A stretch of DNA of 64,000 bases from Flavobacterium sp. MK4S-17. GTDB lineage: Bacteria > Bacteroidota > Bacteroidia > Flavobacteriales > Flavobacteriaceae. This document shows positions 9,553-19,084 of this stretch, piece after piece. The stretch is taken from assembly GCF_009848495.1 (NCBI RefSeq), contig NZ_WWEP01000008.1, positions 1 through 64,000 of the forward strand, written 5' to 3'. How positions within the stretch are numbered: the stretch's first letter is position 1; the number at the start of each line of letters is the position of its first letter. The notes below the pieces were generated by a model. The model did not search any database and had not been told where the DNA came from. It saw only the letters and a list, made by a program, of their open reading frames with translations. Both the position numbers and the translations under genes were made by a program.

Positions 9553-10293
9553 TTATTTAATTTGTTCACTGGTTTTTCCAAATCTACGTTCTCTGTTTTG
9601 ATAACTGATAATTGCCTCATTTAAATCTTTTTCCCTGAAATCCGGCCATAAAACTTCGGTAAAATAAAACTCTGCATAAGCTATCTGCCATAAAAGGAAA
9701 TTGCTAATGCGTTGTTCGCCGCTTGTTCTTATAACAAGGTCAACATCGGGCAGGTTATGGGTGTAAAGGTGCTGTGCCAGTACCTGCTCATTTATATCAG
9801 CTGTTTGTAATTGGTTATTTTTAACTTTTTCGCTTATATGCCTAATGGCGCTTATTATCTCTTCCCTGGAGCCGTAGCTAAGGGCAAGGGTTAGCACCAT
9901 TCGTGTGTTTTGTTTTGTTTGCTGTATTACATCGGCAAGCTCTCTCTGTGCGTTTTCAGGAAGCATGTTGGTATTGCCAATGGTATTAAGCCTTATATTG
10001 TTTTCCTTTAAAGTAGGAAGCTCTTTTTTAAGCGAGCTTACAAGAAGCTTCATAAGGGTATCAACCTCCAGTTTGGGCCTGTTCCAGTTTTCGGTGGAAA
10101 ATGCATATAATGTAAGGTTTTCTATACCCAGCTTTGCACACGCCTCCACAGTTTCGCGCACAGATTTTGTACCATTTTCATGGCCAAAAGCCCTAAGCAT
10201 TCCTTTTTGCTTTGCCCAACGCCCGTTGCCGTCCATTATAATAGCTATATGGCGAGGCAGTTTTTCGGTATTTATGGTAATCTTTCTGTCCAT
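9553..10293 (-). CDS. uppS: Isoprenyl transferase (undecaprenyl diphosphate synthase)
   Basis: This cis-prenyltransferase makes the C55 lipid carrier used for peptidoglycan and surface polysaccharides. The 246-residue length is typical. The catalytic aspartate D21 lies in IMDGNGRWAKQ, the ALSYGSREEI motif is near 137-146, and the diphosphate-binding region RTSGEQRISNF begins at residue 189, followed by a conserved Glu (E208) in AYAEFYFTEVLWPDF. It sits 3 bases after the DUF6089 gene and 7 bases before bamA, so the three are almost certainly one transcript. Confidence 0.96.
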   Translation of the reverse strand: MDRKITINTEKLPRHIAIIMDGNGRWAKQKGMLRAFGHENGTKSVRETVEACAKLGIENLTLYAFSTENWNRPKLEVDTLMKLLVSSLKKELPTLKENNIRLNTIGNTNMLPENAQRELADVIQQTKQNTRMVLTLALSYGSREEIISAIRHISEKVKNNQLQTADINEQVLAQHLYTHNLPDVDLVIRTSGEQRISNFLLWQIAYAEFYFTEVLWPDFREKDLNEAIISYQNRERRFGKTSEQIK

Positions 10294-10296
10294 ATA

Positions 10297-10983
10297 TTAT
10301 TCTGAGCAATAGCAGGGTTTTTCGCCAAAAGTATAGGTAAGTGTTAAGCCTGTAAAAACATACCAGTCTTCACTGTCAAGGTTGCCAAACCTAAGGCTTT
10401 CATCCACATCTTTCGGGTTGCTGCCGTCAAGGTTATCGGTAAAAGTATATCTTGCGCCTATTTCAAAGCCAATTACAAAGTTTTTAAGCGCATTGGTTTT
10501 TATCCCTACCGTCATCGGTATGGCCAGTGCACTTTCATTTCCCCTGTTATATGTCCTGCCGTTTACATTGTCAATATACATATCGTCATACCAAAAATAA
10601 CTTAACCCTCCATACACATAAGGCGTAATTTTAAGATCGTCTTCATGGAGGTTAAAGTCAAAAAAATTAAATTCAAGTCCTAAAGATAATTCTTTCAGGG
10701 TATTCTCAAATTCATAGCCTCGCTGCTTCCTGCCCGTAACGTCCGAATCGGCATCAGCCGAACTGATTTTGGCATAGGTAAACGATGCCCTGTATGAATG
10801 CCTCGGACTCCTGTTCCATTTATATAATATTCCCAAAGCCAGTTTTTCGGGGGCTATATAATCTGTAGGGCCAATATCGCCTATATAGTTGCTGCCCCCG
10901 GCAAAAACCCCTACTTCATTTATCTGGGCCTTTGCGCTAAAGGAAATTACGGTTAATAATAAAACAAAAAAAATCCTCTTCAT
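10297..10983 (-). CDS. DUF6089-type outer-membrane beta-barrel protein
   Basis: This 228-residue protein has a signal peptide (about 1-19, ending AKAQ). The rest is made of alternating-strand segments with aromatic ends (for example YVYGGLSYFWYDDMY and YVFTGLTLTYTFG), as in small outer-membrane barrels. It resembles the DUF6089 family often found beside uppS and bamA in flavobacteria; that comparison is from memory. Its position at the head of the uppS-bamA transcript suggests an envelope role, but no activity can be assigned. It ends in a short Cys-containing tail (KPCYCSE). Confidence 0.75.
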   Translation of the reverse strand: MKRIFFVLLLTVISFSAKAQINEVGVFAGGSNYIGDIGPTDYIAPEKLALGILYKWNRSPRHSYRASFTYAKISSADADSDVTGRKQRGYEFENTLKELSLGLEFNFFDFNLHEDDLKITPYVYGGLSYFWYDDMYIDNVNGRTYNRGNESALAIPMTVGIKTNALKNFVIGFEIGARYTFTDNLDGSNPKDVDESLRFGNLDSEDWYVFTGLTLTYTFGEKPCYCSE

Positions 10984-11134
10984 TACATGAAATTGGGTGC
11001 AAATATAACAATATAGATTTCTAATTACCCAAATTGAAATAATTTACAATTATAAATGTTGAAATTATACTTATACAGTTGTGAAAACGAAATATACGGC
11101 AGTGTAGTATATGGCTGCTGCCGAAAATGAAAAA

Positions 11135-12016
11135 TTAATTTCTTTTGTCCTCACCCCAAAGCAGTTTTTTACGAAGGGTGTCAAGAAATTTTTCCTGAGG
11201 AAACTCAACAAGATTTATTTTAAAATCTGTTTTTTTTATGCAAAGCACGGTTTCCACATCAACAGAAATTATGCGGGAATCCAACGAAACAAGGTGTTGC
11301 TCCTCGCGGCTGGAAACGCTTAGCTCAATTTCGGTATCGTCAGGAATTACAAGTGGCCGTGCATTAAGGTTGTGTGGTGCTATGGGTGTTATAACAAGGC
11401 TGTTAACTTCGGGCATCAGTACTGGCCCGCCACAGCTTAATGAGTATCCTGTAGAACCTGTGGGCGTAGAAATTATAAGCCCGTCTGCCCAGTATGAATT
11501 CAGGTGGTCGCCGTTAAGTTTTGTTTCAATGGTTATCATGGAGGTAGTGTCCTTGCGGCTTACGGTAATTTCATTAAGCGCAAAGTCAAGGTCTTCATTT
11601 TCCCTGTGTTTTCCTTTATAATCAATGGTGAGGAGGGAGCGGGGCGAAAGTTTGTACCTGTTTTCGAATACAAGTGGTAAAAGGCTTTCAATATTTTCCT
11701 GCTGTACGGTTGCCAAAAAGCCCAGCCTGCCGGCATTTATGCCCAGCACCGGTATGCCTTTGTCGCGCACATAGGTAGCAGCCCTCAGCATGGTACCGTC
11801 TCCGCCAATGCTTATAAACATATTTACCCCTTCAAGCTCTTCGTGATTTGTAAATAAAGGATAATCACCCTCTAAAAGCTTATAGTCTTTTAAAACCTTG
11901 TAAAAGTTTGACTCAAATAGTACTTCCGGCCGGTGCTGCCTGAAAACAGCCGAAAGGCTTTTTATTATTTCTTCGGTATTCTCTTTATAATATTGTCCGT
12001 AAACAGCAATTTTCAT
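11135..12016 (-). CDS. nadK: NAD kinase
   Basis: NadK phosphorylates NAD to NADP in the cytoplasm. The 293-residue protein carries the catalytic GGDGTMLRAA loop (GGDGT at 71-75, D73 the likely catalytic residue). It also has the NE-containing strand (FALNEITVSRKD) and the glycine-rich TPTGSTGYSLSCGGPVL segment that shapes the NAD site. It ends in a basic tail. It follows the CBS-domain gene by only 7 bases and is probably co-transcribed with it. The 151-base gap to the next minus gene contains no gene. Confidence 0.96.
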   Translation of the reverse strand: MKIAVYGQYYKENTEEIIKSLSAVFRQHRPEVLFESNFYKVLKDYKLLEGDYPLFTNHEELEGVNMFISIGGDGTMLRAATYVRDKGIPVLGINAGRLGFLATVQQENIESLLPLVFENRYKLSPRSLLTIDYKGKHRENEDLDFALNEITVSRKDTTSMITIETKLNGDHLNSYWADGLIISTPTGSTGYSLSCGGPVLMPEVNSLVITPIAPHNLNARPLVIPDDTEIELSVSSREEQHLVSLDSRIISVDVETVLCIKKTDFKINLVEFPQEKFLDTLRKKLLWGEDKRN

Positions 12017-12023
12017 GGCAGGG

Positions 12024-12683
12024 TTATATGTTCAGGTATTTGTCAAGGTAATCCGAACGGTCTTTTAGCGTGTTCAGGTAGGCATCTTCCTGGTGTTCCG
12101 ATATAATTTCATAATCATACCTTCGGAATGTCTGTATTATTTCGCTGAGCCCGCCAAGGCTTATTTTAACCGTTACCTGTACTTTGTCATCCACTACTTC
12201 CGAAATGAACATGCCCAGCAGCTTCCCATTATTACTCTCTACTATTTGTGCCACCTCGCTAAGCGTGTAGTCCATTACGCCTTTTTGAACCACCAGTATA
12301 CCGCCGTGCTCTTTCATAAAAGGCGTTTCGTGAAATGCCTTTATAACATCGGCCATTTCATAATAGCCTAAATATTTATTATCCTTGTCAAGAACGGGTA
12401 AAATATTGGTTTCGTTTTTTGCAAAAACCTCCAGCACGTCCAGCCATATACTGGTGTCCCTTACATAAAATCGCTCAAAACTGTAGCGCATATCCCCCAG
12501 CTTTTTTTCGATTTCCATCAGCTCGGTATCTTCAGAACCTGCGCTGCCTATATAGGTGCCATTTTCCAGTACAGGAAAATGAGAAAAAGGATATTCGGCA
12601 AAAAGATCCTGCGCTGTGGCAACAGAATCGGTAGTTCGTAAAGGTTTTATATCGTTGCTGATAAAATCGTTAATGTCAATCAT
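12024..12683 (-). CDS. CBS-pair protein with ACT-like C-terminus
   Basis: I choose the ATG at 12683 over a TTG two codons upstream. The 219-residue product has two CBS motifs (about 5-60 and 68-120, the second containing NILPVLDKDNKYLGYYEMADVI). An ACT-like alpha/beta region follows (about 125-200, GGILVVQKGVMDYTLSEVAQIV...). CBS pairs usually bind adenosine nucleotides or related ligands and control a partner. Its partner is unknown, but the tight linkage to nadK suggests a link to NAD(P) or adenylate status (inference). It is divergent from pdxJ. Confidence 0.85.
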   Translation of the reverse strand: MIDINDFISNDIKPLRTTDSVATAQDLFAEYPFSHFPVLENGTYIGSAGSEDTELMEIEKKLGDMRYSFERFYVRDTSIWLDVLEVFAKNETNILPVLDKDNKYLGYYEMADVIKAFHETPFMKEHGGILVVQKGVMDYTLSEVAQIVESNNGKLLGMFISEVVDDKVQVTVKISLGGLSEIIQTFRRYDYEIISEHQEDAYLNTLKDRSDYLDKYLNI

Positions 12684-12782
12684 AAGCAAGAGTGTTATCA
12701 GTATGCAAAATAATCAAAAATAAGGACAATGCTACAGGTTTTACTTTGTATTTTTGCGGTATAACGTTACTTTAACAAAGAT

Positions 12783-13496
12783 ATGACAAAACTTAGTGTA
12801 AACATAAATAAAATAGCAACGCTGCGTAATTCACGTGGCGGAAACGTACCTGATTTGCTTAAAGTAGCTGCTGATGTACAGAAGTTTGGCGCGCAGGGAG
12901 TAACCATACACCCCAGGCCTGATGAAAGGCACATCCGTTACCAGGATGCACGCGACCTTGTTCCGGTAGTTTATACGGAATACAACATTGAAGGCAACCC
13001 GGTAAAAAAGTTTATAGACCTTGTGCTTGAAGTTAAGCCCACACAGGTAACACTGGTTCCTGATGCAGATGATGCAATAACATCAAACGCAGGGTGGGAT
13101 ACGGTAAAGCATAAAAGTTTTTTACAGGAAGTAATACAGGAATTTAAGAGCAACGGAATCCGTACCTCTATCTTTGTTGATCCCGTTTTAAACATGGTGG
13201 AAGGAGCAAAAGAAACCGGAACTGACAGAATTGAATTATATACCGAGGCTTTTGCACATGAATATTCCAAAGGAAATAAAGAAGGTGTTAAGCCTTATGC
13301 AGAGTCGGCAGTGCTTGCAGGGCAACTGGGGTTGGGTGTTAATGCAGGGCACGACCTTAGCCTTGATAACATTAAATACTTCAGGGAAAACATTCCAAAC
13401 CTGCTGGAAGTATCCATAGGGCATGCGCTTATATCCGAGTCAATATACCTGGGGCTGGAGAATGTGGTGAATATGTATCTGCAAAAATTAAAGTAA
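12783..13496 (+). CDS. pdxJ: Pyridoxine 5'-phosphate synthase
   Basis: PdxJ condenses 1-deoxy-xylulose 5-phosphate with 3-amino-2-oxopropyl phosphate to make pyridoxine 5'-phosphate (DXP-dependent vitamin B6 pathway). The 237-residue TIM barrel starts LSVNINKIATLRNSRGG. It contains the active-site HPRPDERH (43-50) and the phosphate-binding GVNAGHDL and ISIGHA-like (VSIGHALI) loops. A TATTTTTG -7-like box lies at 12749-12756, 26 bases before the ATG, without an obvious TTG partner. The esterase gene follows after 8 bases. Confidence 0.96.
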   Translation: MTKLSVNINKIATLRNSRGGNVPDLLKVAADVQKFGAQGVTIHPRPDERHIRYQDARDLVPVVYTEYNIEGNPVKKFIDLVLEVKPTQVTLVPDADDAITSNAGWDTVKHKSFLQEVIQEFKSNGIRTSIFVDPVLNMVEGAKETGTDRIELYTEAFAHEYSKGNKEGVKPYAESAVLAGQLGLGVNAGHDLSLDNIKYFRENIPNLLEVSIGHALISESIYLGLENVVNMYLQKLK

Positions 13497-13504
13497 AAAC
13501 TATT

Positions 13505-14272
13505 ATGGTATTAGAATCAAGAATAGAAGGGGAAGGCAGGCCGTTGCTTATAATACACGGTTTTTTAGGTATGTCGGATAACTGGAAAACACTTGCGGGG
13601 CAATATGCTGAAAATGGCTTTGAAGTTCATGCTGTGGATATGCGTAACCATGGGAAAAGTTTCCACTCGGATGTTTTTGATTATGATACTATGGCAGGTG
13701 ATATACTGGAATATTGTAAACATAATAATATTGATAAGGCAGATGTAATAGGGCATTCAATGGGTGGTAAAGCAGCTATGTTTTTTGCGGTTATGTACCC
13801 TGAAATTGTTAATAAGCTGATTATAGCCGATATAGGTCCTAAATACTATGCACCCCACCACCAGGATATACTGGCGGGGCTTAATGCGGTTGACTTTACA
13901 AAAAAACCGGAACGCAGTGATGTTGAGGAAATACTGAAACAATATATACCTGACTTTGGCACGCGGCAGTTTCTTATGAAAAGCCTTTATTGGAAAGAAC
14001 CCGGGCAGCTTGCTTTCCGGTTTAATCTTGCTGTTTTTAATGAAAAGATTGAAAATATTGGGCAGGCACTTCCTGAAGATGCCGTGTATAATGGCGATGT
14101 GTTATTTTTAAGAGGTGATAAATCAAATTATATAAGGGAACGTGATTTTGATGGCATTAAGCACCATTTTCCTAAAGCTGTTATAAGGGATATTAAAAAT
14201 TCAGGGCATTGGCTGCACGCCGAAAATCCAAAGGATTTTATGGATGAAACCCTGCATTTCCTGAAACGGTAA
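13505..14272 (+). CDS. Alpha/beta-hydrolase (YbfF-like esterase)
   Basis: This 255-residue cytoplasmic hydrolase shows the oxyanion loop IIHGFLGMSDNW, the nucleophile elbow GHSMGG (S85), a later acid (RGDKSNYI, about residue 210) and the catalytic histidine in SGHWLHAENP (about H235). The pattern HGFLGM...DMRNHGKS is characteristic of the YbfF acyl-CoA/ester hydrolase group. The natural substrate is unknown. It follows pdxJ by 8 bases, so it is likely co-transcribed. Its stop codon directly abuts the stop codon of the convergent AsmA-like gene, with no spacer. Confidence 0.85.
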   Translation: MVLESRIEGEGRPLLIIHGFLGMSDNWKTLAGQYAENGFEVHAVDMRNHGKSFHSDVFDYDTMAGDILEYCKHNNIDKADVIGHSMGGKAAMFFAVMYPEIVNKLIIADIGPKYYAPHHQDILAGLNAVDFTKKPERSDVEEILKQYIPDFGTRQFLMKSLYWKEPGQLAFRFNLAVFNEKIENIGQALPEDAVYNGDVLFLRGDKSNYIRERDFDGIKHHFPKAVIRDIKNSGHWLHAENPKDFMDETLHFLKR

Positions 14273-15859
14273 TTAATCTTTTTCTTTAGAGCCTCCACTT
14301 ATAATACCGGGTAGGAGTGTTTGCTTAAGGCCGTCCTGCACACAACGCCAGAGGAAATTAAAAAACGACTTGTGTTTTACGCGCTCTGTTTTTATATGGG
14401 TTTCTTTTAATTTGTCCCTGCTGTCATTTTTAACCAGCATATTGCCTATAAACGACATGAATTTATTTTTTTCTTTACCGTCTTTTTTATAAAGTTTTAC
14501 TTTCAGGTCGTCATACTCAATGGCAAATGTGCCTGTTGCGTCATTCCGGTTGCCCATAAAATTGAATTTTACATTTTTAATGGTGCCTGTAGTGGTAACA
14601 TTCATCAACGGGCGGGATATAGGGTTTATGTTTTTGCTGTCAATATTCTGAAGATGCCCGGTGATATTGAAAGTATCGCTGGTATCCATAACATTAAAAG
14701 CCCAGTTTACTTTTAAAGGGGCTGCTTTCATAAAGCGGCATTGCACATCAATAACTGTGTTGGGCATCGAGTCTTTATTTATGGGGCTGTACACATTATG
14801 CACCGTGGCATAAAAGGAGGAAAACGTAACGCTGGCAGGAGGGCGGCTGTAGGTTAACTGTTCCTCATATTCTATTGTTGAGTTTTTAAGCATTAGCTTT
14901 TCAACCTTGAGGTCAAAGTTTAAAGACCTGAGCATTTCGCTGTACAGTTTTTTTATGGAAAAATCATCTTTTACCATTTTGCCGCGATAAATATTGGCAT
15001 TCACTTTTTCCAGCAATACCTCCGGCGCATGCACATACAGCGTGTCATTTAAAAAACCCCAGTCATTTTCAGGTATAGCTATCCTGCCTGCCTGCAAGGT
15101 AAACTGGTCGCGTTCTACCGGTATCATGTTATTGAATTGCGCCCGGCTTTGCCGGGGCAGCATTTTAAAATCCTGTACGGTGAGCGAACTGTCATTACAG
15201 GAAAATTTACCTGCAGTAATATTGTAAAAGTTATCAGGTTTAAAAAGCAGGCTGTCACAATCAAAATTGTAGCCATTATACCTTACAGGGATATTTTCTT
15301 TTACAGTGGTGCTGTCAACTTTTATGTCATTCAGGCTAAAGTTTATGTTTGCAGCTTTTAATACCGTTTGCCCCGTTGAGTCCAGCATTGTGAAATTACC
15401 TTTGTGTATTTCCAGTCCGTTCGTGGTTATAGCCTGTTTTAACGGTTTAACGGCCTCGTCTTTGGCATTATAGTCTTTTCCGCTGTTGTGCAGTATAACT
15501 TTGGGTGAAACAATGTTTATGCCTTTTACCTTTATTTTATTTTCTCTCCATAATGCCCAGAGGTTGAGGTGGTTTATCTCAATTTTATCTATATGGGCAT
15601 AAATACCGGTTTTAATCTTCTGCTCAGCGCTGTCTTTTGGGGCAAGGTAAGCTTCCTTTAAGGCTGCACTGCCTGTAAACAGGTTTAAGTCTAAATCTTT
15701 GTAGGCAAGGTTGTAAGGAAATTTTTTTTCAGATGCCAGCAGTTCAGGCAGCTTTTTGGATACCCAATAGGAGAGCCCGAAGTTTATAACTATAACCAAA
15801 GCGATAAGGCCCAGGACTACATATGATGTTTTTTTTAAAGCTGACGGCATTTTTGACAC
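14273..15859 (-). CDS. AsmA-like / DUF748-type membrane-anchored protein
   Basis: This 528-residue protein has one N-terminal transmembrane segment (about 9-33), followed by a long periplasmic region of beta repeats typical of AsmA-like and DUF748 proteins (for example LAYKDLDLNLFTGSAALKEAYL, IEINHLNLWALWRENKIKVKGINI). Related proteins form bridge-like or bundled beta structures that move phospholipid or help outer-membrane assembly. That role is family knowledge and not shown here. It ends with a basic, KEKD-terminated tail. It is a single-gene unit, convergent with the esterase gene. Confidence 0.75.
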   Translation of the reverse strand: MSKMPSALKKTSYVVLGLIALVIVINFGLSYWVSKKLPELLASEKKFPYNLAYKDLDLNLFTGSAALKEAYLAPKDSAEQKIKTGIYAHIDKIEINHLNLWALWRENKIKVKGINIVSPKVILHNSGKDYNAKDEAVKPLKQAITTNGLEIHKGNFTMLDSTGQTVLKAANINFSLNDIKVDSTTVKENIPVRYNGYNFDCDSLLFKPDNFYNITAGKFSCNDSSLTVQDFKMLPRQSRAQFNNMIPVERDQFTLQAGRIAIPENDWGFLNDTLYVHAPEVLLEKVNANIYRGKMVKDDFSIKKLYSEMLRSLNFDLKVEKLMLKNSTIEYEEQLTYSRPPASVTFSSFYATVHNVYSPINKDSMPNTVIDVQCRFMKAAPLKVNWAFNVMDTSDTFNITGHLQNIDSKNINPISRPLMNVTTTGTIKNVKFNFMGNRNDATGTFAIEYDDLKVKLYKKDGKEKNKFMSFIGNMLVKNDSRDKLKETHIKTERVKHKSFFNFLWRCVQDGLKQTLLPGIISGGSKEKD

Positions 15860-16050
15860 GGTTTATATGCTGAATTTACATATTAATTTTTTAGTAATTA
15901 AATATTTAGGTTTTTATTAATATATGGGTAAAAGAAGAATGGTGATGTTTTTAATATGAGGTGTTCAATAAACCTCACTATGGTAAAAATTATTAAAATA
16001 TAAATTATGAAAATTTATATTATGAATGCATAATAAAATCGCTCAAAATA

Positions 16051-16080
16051 TTGTATAATTCATATTTTATTATAATTTTG
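16051..16080 (+). promoter_or_regulatory. Promoter of fadL-like gene
   Basis: TTG at 16051-16053 and TAATTTTG at 16073-16080 are separated by 19 bases, a full match to the Bacteroidota housekeeping pattern TTG-N17-23-TANNTTTG. The expected start of transcription is about 35 bases before the ATG at 16120. The rest of the 260-base AT-rich gap (15860-16119) shows no gene. Confidence 0.75.
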
Positions 16081-16119
16081 ATATAAACATTTTATAAAAG
16101 CTAACACCTATTTTAGACT

Positions 16120-17421
16120 ATGAGGAAATTATTATCTTTAACACTAACGGCCCTTACAGCTTCCGCTGCTTTTGCGGGAGGGTACCGTGTTGCTTTGCAG
16201 GGGCAAAAGCAACTTGCCATGGGCCATACCGGGGTAGCGGTGGTTAACAGTGCCGAAGTATTGTTTTTTAACCCTGCCGGTGCAGTTTACCTTCAGGACC
16301 GTTTTAATGTTTCGGTGGGTGGTAACGCCCTTTTTGCAAGAACAAAATTTCAGAATGAAACCTACAACTGGAGGGCTTCAACAGAAAATATGGGAACCCC
16401 GTTCAGCGTATATGCATCATATAAGGCAACCGATTGGTTATCTGTTGGGCTTGCGGTTTACAGCCCATACGGTAGTGCAGTAGAATGGGATAGGGACTGG
16501 GAAGGTTCGCACCTTGTAAACAATATCGACCTTCAGGCAATATACATACAGCCAACCATATCATTAAAACTAAGTGATTATTTCAGTGTGGGTGGTGGGC
16601 CTATATATGTAACCGGTGGCGTTGAATTTAACAGGAACCTGAGCAGGAGCATGACTGATGACTGGACGCCAGACGGAAACCGCTCTAACCTTACTATTGA
16701 GGCCAAAGGCGTTAATGCCTGGGGATGGACTGCGGGTTTTATGTTTAACCCGCTTGATAAAGTTCGCCTTGGTGTAAATTACCGTTCGGAAATAATAATG
16801 GAGGCACGCGATGGCGATGCTAATTTTTATAATGTACCTGCAGCTTTGGGAAGCAACCCGGCTTACCCTACTGTTAACCCGAATGCTACAGTACTAAGCA
16901 ATACTACATTTAATGCTGACCTTCCGCTTCCTGCTGAGCTAACCGCAGGTATATCCTACCAGGTAACAGATAAATGGCTTGTGGCATTTGATTACAACCG
17001 TGCTTTCTGGCACGTATATGATGCGCTTGTGGTTGATTTTAAAAAGACATCAACATCAAATGTACCAACATCTGTTAACCCAAGGAACTACAAAGATGCC
17101 AGCACCTACAGGGTAGGTACACAATTTAAGCCGAACAGTAAGTTTGCTTTCCGTGCAGGATGGTACTATGATGAAAGTCCTGTTCAGGATGGTTATTTTG
17201 CACCTGAAACACCAAGAAACGATTCTATGGGCTTTACAGGAGGTTTAACTTACCAGATAACCTCTAAACTGGGTGTGGATGTGTCATTCCTTTACCTTCA
17301 CTTTGATGAAACCGACAATTCATACGATTATTATAATGAAGACGGTACCAATGTTTCCTTTGGCGGTACTTACAAAAATGTGGTGTTTTCACCAGGGGTT
17401 GGTTTAACGTATAGTTTCTAA
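16120..17421 (+). CDS. OmpP1/FadL/TodX-family outer-membrane transporter
   Basis: This 433-residue barrel protein has a signal peptide (about 1-19, ending AFA). It then has the family's N-terminal plug region (GGYRVALQGQKQLAMGHTGVAVV) with the conserved NPAG motif (FFNPAGAVYL), and many amphipathic strands to the C-terminal aromatic (LTYSF). FadL-type proteins let hydrophobic compounds such as long-chain fatty acids cross the outer membrane. The gene is followed after 13 bases by a lipoprotein with an SGNH hydrolase domain, suggesting that ester substrates are cleaved and the products imported (inference). Confidence 0.92.
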   Translation: MRKLLSLTLTALTASAAFAGGYRVALQGQKQLAMGHTGVAVVNSAEVLFFNPAGAVYLQDRFNVSVGGNALFARTKFQNETYNWRASTENMGTPFSVYASYKATDWLSVGLAVYSPYGSAVEWDRDWEGSHLVNNIDLQAIYIQPTISLKLSDYFSVGGGPIYVTGGVEFNRNLSRSMTDDWTPDGNRSNLTIEAKGVNAWGWTAGFMFNPLDKVRLGVNYRSEIIMEARDGDANFYNVPAALGSNPAYPTVNPNATVLSNTTFNADLPLPAELTAGISYQVTDKWLVAFDYNRAFWHVYDALVVDFKKTSTSNVPTSVNPRNYKDASTYRVGTQFKPNSKFAFRAGWYYDESPVQDGYFAPETPRNDSMGFTGGLTYQITSKLGVDVSFLYLHFDETDNSYDYYNEDGTNVSFGGTYKNVVFSPGVGLTYSF

Positions 17422-17434
17422 AAAAAGAATTGAG

Positions 17435-19006
17435 ATGAAAAATAATAAAATAGTTTATCTGGCACTTTTGGCAGCAGGTATTATGGCTTGTGAGCCTGAG
17501 TTTGACAACGAAGTTACCAATGGCAGCTACTCGGCAGGAGAAGCTGATTTCAGCTCCTATGTAGCTTTGGGAAATTCACTAACGGCAGGAACAATGGATG
17601 GTACATTATCCTGCGTTGGGCAAAAATATTCTTTCCCAAGCATGCTTGCAAAGCAATTTGCACTTGTGGGCGGTGGTGAGTTTACACAGCCATCATTTGA
17701 GGAAGATGTAAATAACCTTGGGGGGATAAGCGGGCTGCCCGGTTTTCCTACAAGGCTTATAATTGATGCCAGTGCAGGCGGGCCTGAACCAATTGCCGGT
17801 ACATCAACAATAACACTTACTCAGCAAAAAACGGCATATAACAATATGGGTGTGCCGGGAGCAAAATCCTTTCACCTTATTGCGCCGGGCTATGGCGACC
17901 CTGCCGGGCTGGCTACAACGCCTATTAGTGCAAATCCGTATTTTGTTAGGCATGCCACTGCTGCAGATGCTACCGTACTGGGAGATGCCATGATGAAAGC
18001 CCCTACCTTTTTTACCAACTGGATAGGTAATAATGATGTGCTTTCTTATACAACTTCGGGTGGGGTAGGTGTAGACCAGATGGGTAATATGAACCCTGCA
18101 ACTTATGGCAGTAACGATATAACTGACCCGGATGTTTTTGCAGGGGCTTATTCTGCTATAATAAATACATTAACCTCTAACGGTGCAAAAGGAGTTGTGG
18201 CTACAATACCTAATGTAACTTCTGTACCCTATTTTACAACAGTACCTTACAATCCGCTAAATGCCGTTACACTGGGTGAAGGCAATGAAGCTGTAGGGCT
18301 TGCAACAATCCAGGAGCTTAATACCAGTCTTTACGGCCCATTATCAGCTGCTTTAGATGCTATCGGACAGCCGGGAAGGATAGGCTTGTTTTCTGCTGAA
18401 GGTGGTAACCCTGTTATGATTAAGGATGAAAGCCTTACCAATGTTTCTGTATCATTAACGGCTGCTCTTGTAGGCGGCGGGGTAGATCCTGTAACAGCAG
18501 CGGGCTTAGGTATGGTTTTCGGGCAGGCAAGGCAGGCTACTGATGCAGACTTTGTTTTATTGCCAACAAGGTCGGTTATAGGTTCGGCACCGGCTGGCGC
18601 ACCTGCCATGCTTAATAAATATGGTATTACTTACCCGCTTGAAGACCAGCACGTTTTAACGGCTGCAGAGGCAAGCCTTGCTAATGCCGCTACCGTTAAG
18701 TTTAATAACACCATTAAGGCTATAGCGCAATCAAAAGGATTGGCTGTGGCAGATATGAATGCTATATTAGCACAGTTAACAAATGGTTTAAAGACAGATG
18801 ACGGACAGGTATATTACGGTAACTATTTCAGCACTGCAACATTAAGTACTGCTCTGTTTTCCCTTGATGGTATCCATCCAAATGCAAGGGGCTATGCTAT
18901 TGTTACCAATGAAATTATTAAGGTAATAAACAGCTATTATAAAGCGAAGCTGCCATTAGTAAGTGCAGGAGATTTTCCTGGTGCAACCGTGCTGCCAAGC
19001 AACTAA
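17435..19006 (+). CDS. SGNH/GDSL-hydrolase lipoprotein
   Basis: The 523-residue product has a lipoprotein signal (IMAC, lipidated C19). SGNH blocks are visible: block I as ALGNSLTAG with nucleophile S48, a block-III-like WIGNNDVL, and block V as DGIHPNARGY (D478, H481). The first block has Asn in place of the Asp of GDS, a known variant. SGNH enzymes act as esterases, lipases or deacetylases; the substrate is unknown. It follows the FadL-type porin in the same transcript, and the intrinsic terminator at 19029-19055 closes the unit. The protein is long for this fold, with a Gly/Ala-rich middle. Confidence 0.85.
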   Translation: MKNNKIVYLALLAAGIMACEPEFDNEVTNGSYSAGEADFSSYVALGNSLTAGTMDGTLSCVGQKYSFPSMLAKQFALVGGGEFTQPSFEEDVNNLGGISGLPGFPTRLIIDASAGGPEPIAGTSTITLTQQKTAYNNMGVPGAKSFHLIAPGYGDPAGLATTPISANPYFVRHATAADATVLGDAMMKAPTFFTNWIGNNDVLSYTTSGGVGVDQMGNMNPATYGSNDITDPDVFAGAYSAIINTLTSNGAKGVVATIPNVTSVPYFTTVPYNPLNAVTLGEGNEAVGLATIQELNTSLYGPLSAALDAIGQPGRIGLFSAEGGNPVMIKDESLTNVSVSLTAALVGGGVDPVTAAGLGMVFGQARQATDADFVLLPTRSVIGSAPAGAPAMLNKYGITYPLEDQHVLTAAEASLANAATVKFNNTIKAIAQSKGLAVADMNAILAQLTNGLKTDDGQVYYGNYFSTATLSTALFSLDGIHPNARGYAIVTNEIIKVINSYYKAKLPLVSAGDFPGATVLPSN

Positions 19007-19028
19007 TAAGCAATATTAAAATACCTTT

Positions 19029-19055
19029 AAAGCGCCCTGGTTATGGGCGCTTTTT
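19029..19055 (+). terminator. Intrinsic terminator after SGNH gene
   Basis: A perfect 9-bp stem (AAAGCGCCC with GGGCGCTTT) and 7-base loop are followed by T-residues, 22 bases after the SGNH stop codon. An ATG at 19043 inside the loop is therefore not taken as a gene start. Confidence 0.9.
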
Positions 19056-19084
19056 GTATATTTACAATAGTAAAACCTTTAGGG

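Noticed and set aside
19043..19084. Earlier ATG for the holin-like protein
   Set aside because: It lies inside the loop of a terminator hairpin and adds residues not typical of the family.
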